Assembly (NCBI GenBank): GCA_965224765.1
Contig: CBDDAC010000011.1
Span: 73,591-137,590, forward strand
Direction: 5' to 3'
Length of the DNA: 64,000 nt
Source: CAZDBA01 sp965224765
GTDB taxonomy: Bacteria > Planctomycetota > Planctomycetia > Pirellulales > Pirellulaceae
Part shown: piece by piece, positions 1-9,484 of the stretch
Numbering within the stretch: the stretch's first letter is position 1
Layout of the letters: each line of letters begins with the position of its first letter
Notes under the pieces: model-generated
What the model was told of the DNA's origin: nothing
The model's input: the letters and a program-made list of their open reading frames with translations, nothing else
Databases searched by the model: none
Translations under genes and position numbers: made by a program

Positions 1-2
1 AA

Positions 3-506
3 GGTGATATACGAGAGGATCTCCCCGATGGCCCCTTCGATCTGATTTTTCTTGGGGGCCTATGCATGTATCTGAATGACCTCGATGTGGTTGCACTACT
101 TCGTTCGCTCAAGGACCGTCTTACCTCTGGGGCATCGATCGTTCTTCGCGAATCGACCGTGCCACAAGGAATAGTGACCGCGCGCGGCGACTACCAGGCG
201 GTCTATCGAAATGTGAGTCTTTACCAAGACCTGTTTCGGAAAGCCGGGTTCCCGACTTCCGAATTTCGTCGCAACTACGCATACACGAGCATGGAAGTCG
301 CAGTGGAGTTGGTGGAAGCACGGCGAAAGTACCTACGCTTCCTGCCGGCACAGTCCCCATTCCTTGGAACTCTTACCTGGTATTCGTTGAGGGCGATCGC
401 TCCACTCAGTTTTTGGTTATTGCCCCGTGTTCTGTCTCGACTCCAGGTCAAATGGCCCCGCCTGCAAAACCATTTTTTCCAATTGCGTTCGCCGGATTCA
501 ATCTGA
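3..506 (+). CDS. SAM-dependent methyltransferase, C-terminal part (5' end outside window)
   Basis: The frame is open from base 3 with no start before the Met at 66, so the gene is cut by the window edge. The visible part holds a typical class I methyltransferase core: an acidic/hydrophobic strand (FDLIFLGG), a helix, then GASIVLRES as the following strand. The Rossmann glycine motif that binds S-adenosylmethionine would lie upstream, outside the window. The substrate cannot be read from this part. It converges on a CDP-alcohol phosphatidyltransferase gene that ends 2 bp away, so a lipid or head-group methylation role is possible but only inferred. Confidence 0.65.
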   Translation, partial: GDIREDLPDGPFDLIFLGGLCMYLNDLDVVALLRSLKDRLTSGASIVLRESTVPQGIVTARGDYQAVYRNVSLYQDLFRKAGFPTSEFRRNYAYTSMEVAVELVEARRKYLRFLPAQSPFLGTLTWYSLRAIAPLSFWLLPRVLSRLQVKWPRLQNHFFQLRSPDSI

Positions 507-507
507 C

Positions 508-1188
508 TTACGGCATGTCGGCCCAAAGTCGCCACCCATACACGCCGGTTAGTGATACAACGAAAACAGCAAACACGTAATACCAACGACCGCCAACCTT
601 GGGCATCAGGAATGGCATGACGCCCAAGACGGCGAGCATCACTATCGCAACGTAGAGGACTATGGCGAACGCGTTTCGTCCCAGCGGGCCGTCGAGTAAA
701 AACACCAACGCTACCAAGATAACATTGTGATCGATCGGTAAGCCCAAGTAGGTGGATTCGTCTTCGAGACCAAACACATTAAAGTAGCTGAGCCGAAGTG
801 CTCCGGCGGCAACCAGCGCAAACGCACCCGGAATGAACCACGGACTAAACCCGCCGATACTCAAGAGGAGGATCGCAGGGCCAACACCGCTACTGACGAT
901 GTCAACCAACGAGTCAAGCTGTCCTCCCAATGCTCCGAGTTCATTCGACCGACCCTTGGTACGGCGTGCGATCGGGCCGTCGAACCAGTCAAAAAAAGTT
1001 GCCCAAAGAAGTGCGATAACCGCCGCCGAGAAGACACCTTGCGCAGCAAAGTAGATCCCGAGCAAGCCACAGAACAGGCCGGCCAAGGTGCAGGCGTTGG
1101 CGAGATCGGCAGCGTGAGCGAAGATGCTCCCGCGACTGGAACGGACCGTAGGGTCGGCGTCGATTCCTCGGCGCGATTCGTCATCCAT
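508..1188 (-). CDS. CDP-alcohol phosphatidyltransferase (PssA-like)
   Basis: Integral membrane enzyme, 226 aa, that should transfer a phospho-alcohol between a CDP-activated donor and a second alcohol. The family signature D-x2-D-G-x2-A-R-x(n)-G-x3-D-x3-D is complete: DWFDGPIARR, then GGQLDSLVD. Several hydrophobic segments follow, as in phosphatidylserine synthases, but the motif does not tell PssA from ethanolamine- or inositol-type enzymes. Its start overlaps the 3' end of the nucleotidyltransferase/aminotransferase gene by 8 bp on the same strand, which suggests translational coupling and that the upstream enzyme makes its CDP-alcohol substrate. Confidence 0.85.
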   Translation of the reverse strand: MDDESRRGIDADPTVRSSRGSIFAHAADLANACTLAGLFCGLLGIYFAAQGVFSAAVIALLWATFFDWFDGPIARRTKGRSNELGALGGQLDSLVDIVSSGVGPAILLLSIGGFSPWFIPGAFALVAAGALRLSYFNVFGLEDESTYLGLPIDHNVILVALVFLLDGPLGRNAFAIVLYVAIVMLAVLGVMPFLMPKVGGRWYYVFAVFVVSLTGVYGWRLWADMP

Positions 1189-3106
1189 TGACGTTTGTTG
1201 CTTTCACCGAAGAAGCAATGATGGCCGTCAATGCTTCCGCGAGTTTACAATTCTCAGCACCCGTCCGAGACGCGATCCGCAGGTATCGATCCGAATCCGG
1301 CATGGTCTTTCCCGCGCAGTGCTTGATGAGAATATTGTGCTCCACGAACATCGCCCGCGTCACATCGGGCCCATTTGGCGCATCATCTGGAAGACGGCAG
1401 AAGACAAAGTTCGCCTCCGGCTTGTAAACGGTCATCCCGGCAATGGCATTCAAATGCTGGTACAAATCGTCTCGATCCTTGCGAACAAGGATACAGCTTT
1501 TGTCAAACTGCCTCCGATACCGCGGCGCCAGACGCAAGAACGATTCAGCAAGTCCATTGATGTTCCAGATCGGCACGTTACTACGTATCGTTTCAGCAAA
1601 CTCTTTGTTAGCAGTCAGCAAGTAGCCCAGCCGCAGCCCTCCGATCCCGTATGATTTGCTCATGCTTTTGAGTATTACCAGATTCTGGTAGGTATCGATC
1701 TCATCGCTCAAGGTTGCACATTCAGGATCGCTTGCGAAATCGACGAAGGATTCATCGACAACAAGAATGCAGTTCTGCCTGCCGAGCTTTTCTGCAAGTC
1801 GACAAAGGTCGGCCCTCGGAACCGATATTGAGGTCGGGTTATTGGGGGTAACCACGACCGCGATACTGGCCTCGCAGCGAGCGGCCTCCTCAGCAAACGC
1901 ATCAACATCCAACTGGAAGGATGGTGCGCTCAATGCAAAACGAACGAGTTTCTCCTCGGGCAAAACTTCCTCGTATTCGTTAAAGGAGGGGACAGGAACA
2001 ATCATCCGGCCCGTAACCTGGTTGGCGATAATTTTGATGAGTTCTGCAGCGCCGTTGCTTACTACGATCTCTTTTTCAGGCTGGTTTATCAGCGCACCGA
2101 CCATACGGGCGAGGGGACGCTGAGCGACAGGGTAGTTCAAGACCAAGTCACAAATATGATTCTTGAAGTGAGTGAAGACCGCGTCCGGCGGGAAATAGAG
2201 GTTGTAGAGAAAGGCGTGATCCACAAAATCGTAACGCCAGTATCCTCCGTGTTCGCCGGAGATGAATTCATAGCGGCGTTCTTGTGTCGAGAACAGGTAT
2301 TCAGCAGCAAGACGATCATTCTCGTCATCAATCTCATACCACAGGAGATCATCGCACTGGACTGCTCGCAAATCGTGTTTCCCGCGATGAGCCATCGCGT
2401 GGAGAATTGCTTCGTAATACTCGTCAACCTCACCCGAAGCAATGTAGGCCTCGAGGTGCGGCACAAAGTACCGACGCAGAAAATCTCCACGGAAGAGATA
2501 GATGTTGACTGTCTTGAAGACCTTGGAATAATCGAAATCCAGACCTTGCTCCCGAGCGTCCATCAGTGCTTGAACATTGCCCGACTTGTTGACGCTCACG
2601 ACGGTGCCAGACATCCAGGTCTGGTGCCGGGACACGGCTGCGAGGCTCCCACTCTCATGCGAGAGCATTCGTTCGAGAATTCGCCGCTCGAACATAACAT
2701 CGGCTTCCAACAAGAGAACATCCTCAACAAGATGCTCGCGAGCAAGCCACAGAGAATAGATATTGTTTGTGCTCGCGTATTTTTCAGATTCGATGTAGGT
2801 GACCTTCAAGTCCTGGAAGGTGTCCCCGATGCGCTCGTAGATCTTCTCCTTGTGGTGTCCGACGACGATCACGGCTTCAGTGACGCCAACATCACTGAGA
2901 TGAGTCAGTGTGTTAACAAGAATCGGCACGTCACATACTGGCGCCAAGCACTTAGGGAACTGCTGCGTAAAGGGCTGCAATCGATCGCCAATCCCTGCCG
3001 CAAGGATGATCGCCTTTCGAACAATTGTACGGGGAACTTCAACCGTAAGGTCGCGAACGGGAGAAGGGTTGGTAGATATTGGAATTTGCATCATCCGGCG
3101 TTTCAC
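1181..3106 (-). CDS. Bifunctional nucleotidyltransferase / CobD-HisC-like PLP enzyme
   Basis: 641 aa, two fused enzymes. Residues about 30-270 are a sugar/alcohol-phosphate nucleotidyltransferase (KAIILAAGIGDRLQPFT, then FPKCLAPV with the metal/phosphate-binding Lys), most like LicC/PntC cytidylyltransferases. Residues about 290-635 are a fold-type I PLP enzyme: VVDESFVDF carries the PLP-ring Asp and SMSKSYG the Schiff-base Lys, followed by GLRLGYL. The segment after it (PIWNINGLAE) resembles CobD more than HisC. A CobD-like decarboxylase next to a cytidylyltransferase and a CDP-alcohol transferase would fit phosphoserine to phosphoethanolamine to CDP-ethanolamine to lipid; this pathway is inferred. 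Alternative: a PntC-type phosphonate-lipid enzyme with an aminotransferase domain. Confidence 0.8.
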   Translation of the reverse strand: MKRRMMQIPISTNPSPVRDLTVEVPRTIVRKAIILAAGIGDRLQPFTQQFPKCLAPVCDVPILVNTLTHLSDVGVTEAVIVVGHHKEKIYERIGDTFQDLKVTYIESEKYASTNNIYSLWLAREHLVEDVLLLEADVMFERRILERMLSHESGSLAAVSRHQTWMSGTVVSVNKSGNVQALMDAREQGLDFDYSKVFKTVNIYLFRGDFLRRYFVPHLEAYIASGEVDEYYEAILHAMAHRGKHDLRAVQCDDLLWYEIDDENDRLAAEYLFSTQERRYEFISGEHGGYWRYDFVDHAFLYNLYFPPDAVFTHFKNHICDLVLNYPVAQRPLARMVGALINQPEKEIVVSNGAAELIKIIANQVTGRMIVPVPSFNEYEEVLPEEKLVRFALSAPSFQLDVDAFAEEAARCEASIAVVVTPNNPTSISVPRADLCRLAEKLGRQNCILVVDESFVDFASDPECATLSDEIDTYQNLVILKSMSKSYGIGGLRLGYLLTANKEFAETIRSNVPIWNINGLAESFLRLAPRYRRQFDKSCILVRKDRDDLYQHLNAIAGMTVYKPEANFVFCRLPDDAPNGPDVTRAMFVEHNILIKHCAGKTMPDSDRYLRIASRTGAENCKLAEALTAIIASSVKATNVNG

Positions 3107-3587
3107 CTTTGTAGAATTCTAGGACCGGATACTGGATGAACGCGTAGTATACGGTAACTCGAAGTAAGATCGGACTCTCGTTTCTTTCCAGGTCACAACC
3201 GCGCCCCGGAAGAATATGTCGCTCCTTTGGCCGGAGTCCGCTCGGAAGCCGAATGTGGAGCCAATGTGGAGAAACAGGGCACGCGGTAAGGTGCCGCCAC
3301 TCAGAGTCAACAATCTGGCGTCCGTGATCCGCGTCGTCACGGCTTTTCGCTCGCCTAATGATACTGCCAAGACGGCTGAAGAACGAGGCCCCCCAACTGG
3401 CAACTCCTTCCTTGCAACGTAAACTTCGCTATCGCCTCAACGGGTGGATCTCCATGGCAACCTTCCTGCCATCGATTTCTTGTTTATCATCAAATCCAGC
3501 TATCGTTTCCAGATCATCACCGATCTATCGGGTTTCTCCAGCTACTTCCTGTTTTGAAGCGATTAGAAAAGAGATTTTGGCCTTGGA
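3107..3587. other. Intergenic, no gene recognised
   Basis: About 480 bp between the fusion gene and the damaged MarR/dioxygenase gene. Short open frames on both strands show no recognisable motif and no ribosome-binding site. It probably holds the promoter of the fusion gene and decayed sequence. Confidence 0.5.
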
Positions 3588-4214
3588 TCACGGTGTCGTC
3601 AAAGAATTTTTAAACTTAATGTTGCCTACAAGGCGGTCACAATAGTTCGCCTCCTTAACTTTGATATGGATATGGGGAGCTCGAAAAATTCCGAGAAAGC
3701 TGTACCACCTTGGAACGATAGTCTTGAACAAGTACAAACCGTCTTCCTTCGTTTTGACGCTTGCGAAATACATGAAAAATGGGTCAAGCTCATGCTGGTT
3801 CTGAATCCGTGGATGTTTGTACCGGCCGTTGATGTCAGCTTGCCAAACCTCTACCGATGCGCCCCGAACTGGTTTGCCTTGGTCATCGAGCTTTCGACCG
3901 GCCTTTGTCAAAGCCAAAAGAACGCCCCTACGATCTTTGGGATTCGCCATTCGCTCAACGAGCCCTTTCTTCTCAAGCCGATCAGCTCGATTCGTCATTG
4001 CTGCGTTTGACAAGAGCGAATGCTTACAGAGCAGGCCAATAGGCTGACGAAACGGCGGACCGCACCGCCGCAATACTCCCAAAACGTAGTAGTCCGGAAC
4101 CATCAGACCGTGTGGCCGCAGGATTTCTTCAAGTCCATCGTGTAATTGATGAGGTATTATCCCAATGTAATTTTCGATGTCACGTATTTCGATGTCGAAA
4201 CAAATAAAAAACAT
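3588..4214 (-). pseudogene. Chimera: MarR-type HTH joined to C-terminal part of an intradiol dioxygenase
   Basis: One open frame joins two unrelated families. The first about 115 residues are a MarR winged helix (LRPHGLMVPDYYVLGVLRR, then MTNRADRLEKKGLVERM and the wing Asp-Arg of PKDRRGVLLALT). After TKAGRKL the frame passes directly into the catalytic half of an intradiol ring-cleavage dioxygenase (GKPVRGASVEVWQADINGRY, LDPFFMYF, then RAPHIHIKV). The iron ligands Tyr, Tyr and His-x-His can be recognised, but the enzyme's N-terminal part is missing and the C-terminus stops at LTTP, where LTTQ-x-Y is usual. The simplest reading is a deletion between two genes, giving an in-frame but probably non-functional product. 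The start at 4214 is the Met nearest the MarR domain; the frame stays open to 4370. Confidence 0.65.
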
Positions 4215-4249
4215 GGAGTGAATGACATCTTTGATAGGAGAGCAACCAA

Positions 4250-4281
<32 letters not shown>

Positions 4282-4321
4282 TGTGAAACTGAAGTCGCCA
4301 ACCGCCCTGTGAGTGCGACGA

Positions 4322-4455
4322 TTATTTCGAGTCCAACTCTGCAAGAGAGTTGGCCAGCTCGGTTTTCCATTTGGCGACGTCGTCGGGATCATTCAGCGTG
4401 GTTGCAGCTTCGACCAATTGCTCGAGGACTTTCGCAAGGCGGACTTTGAGTTAAT
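4322..4455 (-). pseudogene. C-terminal tail of a TPR / kinase-type protein
   Basis: A short frame (VRLAKVLEQLVEAATTLN, then DDVAKWKTELANSLAEL, stop at 4322) matches the usual closing helices of planctomycete Ser/Thr kinase-TPR proteins, in which a RLV-L-----DEAAKWR-EL pattern is common. An in-frame stop lies just upstream, so only this tail remains. The assignment rests on pattern memory and a short stretch. Confidence 0.35.
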
Positions 4456-4665
4456 TGGCGAGGTAGCTGCATGATGTTGACTTCACTGGTTGCAATAACA
4501 ACCCAAGGAGAACAAAATTGTGGCCACGCAATCCCCTCGCAGTAAATGCTGGACGAATTCAAGGCATCTTGACTGATCAAAGAAATTTACGTCTCGCCAG
4601 ACACATCAACTTGTTCTGTCGCAGAAGAAACATTCCTCTCTCCACTACCTCGCATCGGAATTCAC

Positions 4666-5052
4666 ATGAAACGAGTCACTGGCATCGGCGGCATCTTCTT
4701 CAAGGCCCAAGACGCTCCATCATTGCAAGCCTGGTACAAGCGGCACTTGGGAATCGATGTCCAAGCCTGGGGCGGAACTGCCTTCAACTGGACTGACGCT
4801 GAGGACAAACCGGTTGCAGGCACAACGGTCTGGTCCATCGGCCCGCATGATGGTGATCAATTTTCTCCGAGCTCTGCTCCCTTCATGGTCAACTACCGAG
4901 TAGAAGACCTTCACGCCTTGGTCAAGGTCTTGAAGGAAGAAGGCTGCGATGTGCTCGAGAAAATTGACGAATCCGAGTATGGGAAGTTTGCCTGGGTCAT
5001 TGATCCAGAGGGAAACAAGGTCGAGCTATGGCAACCGCCTCAAGGCCAATGA
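4666..5052 (+). CDS. VOC superfamily (glyoxalase/bleomycin-resistance-like) protein
   Basis: 128 aa, the usual size for a single-chain VOC protein of two beta-alpha-beta-beta-beta modules. The first module is GIGGIFFKAQDAPSLQAWYKRHLG and the second ends in WVIDPEGNKVELWQPP, the characteristic closing strand whose Glu is often a metal ligand. The substrate is unknown. Neighbours give no operon context: the flanking genes are fragments or on the other strand. Confidence 0.85.
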   Translation: MKRVTGIGGIFFKAQDAPSLQAWYKRHLGIDVQAWGGTAFNWTDAEDKPVAGTTVWSIGPHDGDQFSPSSAPFMVNYRVEDLHALVKVLKEEGCDVLEKIDESEYGKFAWVIDPEGNKVELWQPPQGQ

Positions 5053-5294
5053 GCAGGCTTGAATTGACATTGCCAAAATGCGTCGACATGAAACGCCAAA
5101 ACAAGTTGGCAGCGACAGTATTACAGTTGAACACGAAGGGGGTAAGGAAAGCGCATTTTTCGTTGTGCAAGCTGCGAATCACTGTTGCGATGAGGAGAAA
5201 TCGCGAACTATGTAAACGCTGCAGATGCGCAAATCTTCCTGCAAAAACCGGGGCGCAATTAACATCGAATATGACGTCAACGATTTCCTCTGCC

Positions 5295-7385
5295 TCATCG
5301 CAAATCAATACTCCAAGAATTGAACTGACCAACGTCGCGGCTTAAACGATCTGAAACATGAAGTCGCCACATCCCGCGGCCCTCAACGCCACCAGACGCG
5401 AGATCAGCCAATCCAGAACTATTCTCCGTTGTGTAGATTCTCTTGAGGTCGTCAGAAGAGCCTCCTTCATGGACGCGATGAAGAACGGCCGTAAAGCCTT
5501 GCGGACTGACCAAATTTACGGAGAGATCACCTCGAAAAGTATGTGTAATGTCCACTTCAACTTGGATTCGTTCGACTTGGCCGATACCTCCAATTTCAAT
5601 CGTGCTGACGAGGCCTTGCGAAGTATTATCAGGGATTGCTAGATTCGGAGCGGAAGTTCCACTACGTTGCTCGGTGGGTGTAGCGAGTAGCGATTTCGCA
5701 CGATTGACGGCCCTCAACGCGTTGGCTTTCCCGCCACCAAAGAACGCGGAACGACCATTGATAAACTCACCCGTGATTCCTTGCAGGTTTGGGTCGTTGG
5801 GCAGATCCGTTGAGGTATCCAAATCGCGATCAGCCGTAGCAATCAATATGTTTCGGACATCAGACGCCGTTAAATCTGGATTTACAGACAACATCAGCCC
5901 TACAATTCCGCTGACAACTGGCGCGGCACCGCTAGTGCCGCCGAAGTCGCCGGTGTAGAAATTCTCCCGGACATCGGGAGTGGTTGGGTCATCTCGCAGA
6001 GGCCGACTCGCGCGACCGTGACCCGGTCGGTTTGTTCCTCCGATCTGTCCCAAGCCCCGGTAGTTTGCCTGAAAGGCTGACAGCGAACCCAGTTCGTGTC
6101 CGTTGCTGGACGGCGCCGTTACGGTAATATCTTGTCCCCAGTTGGAATAACCAGATTTGCGATTCATTGACGACAATGCCCCGACAACCACTACTCCTGG
6201 AATGCCCGGGTAGGCGGAGAAGATTTGCTTTCCTGGAGGGATCTGACGCACGCCTGCGTTCCCAAGAAAACGAACACCGTTTACGTTTTGAGATGAGGAC
6301 AGTCGCGTCGGTGCGTCGTCATTCCCTGCAGAAAAAATGATAACAAGTCCCTTACCTCGACGTCCGCCAGTGCGAGTCATCTCAGAGATTTCATCAACCA
6401 AACCCTGGTCGAAAATCGAAAATCGTAACGGCGGGAACCCAAAACTACAATTCAAAACGTCCGCGTGACGAGAAGCGAATCTGAATTCTTTAAGTGTCTG
6501 AATCTGATCAAGAGGGCCGAAGCCAATCCGAATGGGTAGTAGAGTGCACTTAGGGGCAACGCCAATCATCGCCTCGCCTTGCCCACCACCAGCAATACTG
6601 GCCACCGGTGTACCGTGAAAATCGTCGTTGCCTGGCACTGGGTTATTGTCGCCGGACGCAAAGTCGCGACCTTCAGGATGAAACGGCTTTCCTGCGAAAG
6701 CAGGGTGTCCGAGATCAACACCATCATCCATAACGGCAATTATGATGCTTGGATCCCCCGTAGTTATTTGCCACGCTTCTGGAGCCTGAATATCCGCCTT
6801 CGAGTCCACATCGGGATGGTTTATAAGGTCAGCAGTCAGATACCATTGTTCCCGAAAGAGAACGCTCGAGTTGACGAACGATAATTGGTGGCGTTGTTGC
6901 TCGACCATTAGTTGAGGCGAACAATATTCAACGTCGTCCCGATCGTCGATCATATTGGCCGTTTTCACCGGATTGCGCCCCGTAGCACCTGTCACCTTGA
7001 GAACCCGCGTGTCGCCCATGTTGCCGACATCGACCAAATTGTGTTCCTGTTTGATTTGGTTCAGAACTTCCGGATCCCCAACGCGAATAAAGATGTGATC
7101 GTTAATCACAAACTCTTGATCGGTGCCCTTCTCGATGTAGATATGGTGGGCCACGTTTTGCTTGCGAACCTCCTTCATTGACAAATCACGACTGGTCTTG
7201 TTCTTTGCCTTTGCACGAGTCAAACCAGCTCCAACTTGCATAGAGCCAAGTTCAAGGCCGCCGAGATCCGAGGCAATTGCATCAATTGATGCAACGATTG
7301 AAAAATCGGTTTCATGTTCGGCGAGTTCGATCCGGACACCGTTTACCTTGCAGTAGTTTCCGTATTTGTTTTCATCTTTGGCCAT
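5295..7385 (-). CDS. Subtilisin-like (S8) serine protease with C-terminal P-domain
   Basis: 696 aa. Catalytic triad visible: Asp220 (IAVMDDGVDLGHP), His257 (DDFHGTPVASI) and Ser485 (GGTSGAAPVVSG), with the oxyanion Asn355 in FSAGND. Residues 1-165 look like a propeptide or N-terminal regulatory domain. Residues about 585-696 are a proprotein-convertase P-domain: a jelly roll with VERIQVEVDITHTFRGDLSV and a closing FNSWSIDLR. No signal peptide is visible at the start (MAKDENKYGNYCKVNG), which is odd for a protease with this layout; an unusual export route or an intracellular role must be considered. Monocistronic. Confidence 0.9.
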   Translation of the reverse strand: MAKDENKYGNYCKVNGVRIELAEHETDFSIVASIDAIASDLGGLELGSMQVGAGLTRAKAKNKTSRDLSMKEVRKQNVAHHIYIEKGTDQEFVINDHIFIRVGDPEVLNQIKQEHNLVDVGNMGDTRVLKVTGATGRNPVKTANMIDDRDDVEYCSPQLMVEQQRHQLSFVNSSVLFREQWYLTADLINHPDVDSKADIQAPEAWQITTGDPSIIIAVMDDGVDLGHPAFAGKPFHPEGRDFASGDNNPVPGNDDFHGTPVASIAGGGQGEAMIGVAPKCTLLPIRIGFGPLDQIQTLKEFRFASRHADVLNCSFGFPPLRFSIFDQGLVDEISEMTRTGGRRGKGLVIIFSAGNDDAPTRLSSSQNVNGVRFLGNAGVRQIPPGKQIFSAYPGIPGVVVVGALSSMNRKSGYSNWGQDITVTAPSSNGHELGSLSAFQANYRGLGQIGGTNRPGHGRASRPLRDDPTTPDVRENFYTGDFGGTSGAAPVVSGIVGLMLSVNPDLTASDVRNILIATADRDLDTSTDLPNDPNLQGITGEFINGRSAFFGGGKANALRAVNRAKSLLATPTEQRSGTSAPNLAIPDNTSQGLVSTIEIGGIGQVERIQVEVDITHTFRGDLSVNLVSPQGFTAVLHRVHEGGSSDDLKRIYTTENSSGLADLASGGVEGRGMWRLHVSDRLSRDVGQFNSWSIDLR

Positions 7386-7758
7386 ATTTTATATCTTTCT
7401 TAAGAGAGGAGTTTTGCACCTATAGCCTTCAACTAGAACGCGGCAACAAGACAATTATAACAATCGAAATCCAATTGGTTCCGTAAACTAAATTCGTAGG
7501 GCAGCTTGGGGGCGCGGCGGGGAAGCAAACGGCCCAATGCCGCCTTCGTCCAGTCTGACAAACAGAGTTGGGCAAGCGTTGACGGGCAATGAAATTGCTA
7601 TTGCCGATTGGTTTCTGATACTCTTACCTTACGGGGTTGCACATCGATTCCTAGGCAGACAACCAACGCCCAAAGTTCTCCTGAAAAAGCTTCTAAGGGG
7701 ACGCTCACAATTGCCAAAGCAACGAAGGAAGTCCACACCCCCAAAACAAAACTTCACA
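7386..7758. other. Divergent promoter region
   Basis: Between the subtilase (minus) and the membrane protein (plus). An open frame extends upstream of the chosen start to 7537, but that extension (Pro/Arg-rich, no ribosome-binding site) does not resemble the rest of the protein. No repeat or RNA feature recognised. Confidence 0.4.
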
Positions 7759-9357
7759 ATGAATTCGCAGAGCCCCAAAAGCACAACAATGACCAATCCT
7801 TCAAAAACTGAACCTCGAATCAGCCTATTTGCAATGTTTGTTCTGGGAGTTTGTTTGGGCGCTCCTTTGATACTGTTTGCACAATTCTCTGTTGCAGACA
7901 ATGTCACAACATTTGCAAGTTTTTTAGTCCTATTACTCATCGTCGTAATCACAAACATCGGACTTGTGATTTATTTCCGGCGTCGATTATGGGCATTTCT
8001 AGGTTCAAGTTGGAATTCAATAATTGATTCTCTCAAAAATGCAGTCAATGAATATTCCGCTGGACGTCCGCAAGGAGGGATGGAACATACCGGCGAAGCC
8101 CTGAAAAAACTCGTTGCTAGGGTAGTTTGGTATTCCTTTATCGCAAGTTGCTTTGTGGTTTGCTTCGCATTGATTTCTGCGTTCGGCGCTGTACTTAATT
8201 CTTCACTAATGTTCAAGCAGAACGAAATAATGAAATTTCAAAATGAGATAATTAATTGGCAGAAAGGCTTTACGATTGAACAAGAGGGAGAGCGGAAGAA
8301 ATCAGCTGCGCTAGCGAACAACCGTGAAATGAGACGGAGACTGGATAGTATCCTCGGAGATTCAGTGAAGGGACATATCGTTGCACATCTAGGTGCGACT
8401 TTTGCTGAGCTACTAGATGATTTGTTTTCGACCGAAATGACTTTTGGAGGTCAAGTCTACGATGAAGGTGAATCTCAACCCCAAGTTATCTTGCAGCAAT
8501 CCGACACTCGCATTTTTTTATTGCTAATGCTCAAAAACCAAATCTCAATGGAGCGAGCGATTGAGATAATTTGCAAACTTGAAACAGCAGACCCATCCCT
8601 CCTATCTGTCGCCGATTATGTTGCAGTTTCGAACGGGCTTTTTTCCACCGGACAACTACAGCTGGCAGAATCCTACGCGAGGAAAGGCCTGGAAAGAAAT
8701 GATCGATCGCTGATAGACGTTTTCCTTCAATTGCATATCGCAAAAATTCGATACGCAAAAAATGATGCCAATTCAGCAAGAATTGAGTTTAATAATACAA
8801 TCAGTACTGTTGATGAAATGGGGTATTCTGATGTAGAAAAATATGGGTTCAAGGCGATACTTCAAGCGATGCAAGCTCACTTCGAATTAGATGCGGAGAA
8901 CATCGAACGAGCAAAAAGCTTGATGGAAGTTGTCAAGAAAGAGTTGCTTCCGGAAGTTCCCGTTGTTGATCGCGGTATCCGTTGGAGGACTGAGCATTTG
9001 ATTACGGCGTTTGAAGGAAAACTTAGACTCGCCGATAATGCTGTGATAGAAAATCGCCAATTGACGGATGAGCAGCTGTCATTTCAATATTTCAAGAAAA
9101 TGAATTTTTGGGCGAATGAAGTACCAAGCCTAGCGCAACTTGATCAGCACGTTCGCGCCTACATAAACGTAAGAAAGAAGCAGAACGAAATTGAACTGCG
9201 AGTCCAGCAAGAGATATCGCGTGTCGGTCTGAATGACCCAAGCGAAGGGGGGCCACAATCGAATTCCCTCGTTGTACCGGTTCCTATCGAAGCAATTCCT
9301 GAAAATGAACAGGTACCTAGCCCCCCACGCACCTCGGTGCCGCAGAGAAACCGCTAG
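7759..9357 (+). CDS. Membrane protein with three N-terminal TM helices and TPR-like cytoplasmic region
   Basis: Family not recognised. From the Met at 7759 (MNSQSPKSTTMTNP) there are hydrophobic segments at about 22-43, 50-72 and 122-145, then a Gln/Asn/Glu-rich amphipathic stretch (KQNEIMKFQNEIINWQKG) that looks coiled-coil. A long helical region follows with TPR-like pairs (GQLQLAESYARKGLERN, NDANSARIEFNNT). The C-terminus is low-complexity and Pro-rich. The layout resembles planctomycete membrane proteins that have a TM hairpin followed by a QNxLI coiled coil. A start at 7537 would add 74 residues without family support; 7789 is another possible Met. Confidence 0.6.
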   Translation: MNSQSPKSTTMTNPSKTEPRISLFAMFVLGVCLGAPLILFAQFSVADNVTTFASFLVLLLIVVITNIGLVIYFRRRLWAFLGSSWNSIIDSLKNAVNEYSAGRPQGGMEHTGEALKKLVARVVWYSFIASCFVVCFALISAFGAVLNSSLMFKQNEIMKFQNEIINWQKGFTIEQEGERKKSAALANNREMRRRLDSILGDSVKGHIVAHLGATFAELLDDLFSTEMTFGGQVYDEGESQPQVILQQSDTRIFLLLMLKNQISMERAIEIICKLETADPSLLSVADYVAVSNGLFSTGQLQLAESYARKGLERNDRSLIDVFLQLHIAKIRYAKNDANSARIEFNNTISTVDEMGYSDVEKYGFKAILQAMQAHFELDAENIERAKSLMEVVKKELLPEVPVVDRGIRWRTEHLITAFEGKLRLADNAVIENRQLTDEQLSFQYFKKMNFWANEVPSLAQLDQHVRAYINVRKKQNEIELRVQQEISRVGLNDPSEGGPQSNSLVVPVPIEAIPENEQVPSPPRTSVPQRNR

Positions 9358-9484
9358 TTGGACGCAACCAAAAGATTGGAGAGCGCCCCAGTTCTAGCGC
9401 AATCACAGACTCAGGCAAATCGCATGGATGAAGAAACTTCTGCCCACGGACATCTGGAAAAGCTGGTTCGCGCTAGTGCGCATC

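Noticed and set aside
2156..3139. 327-codon plus-strand frame
   Set aside because: Shadow of the nucleotidyltransferase/PLP gene on the minus strand, whose motifs are unambiguous.
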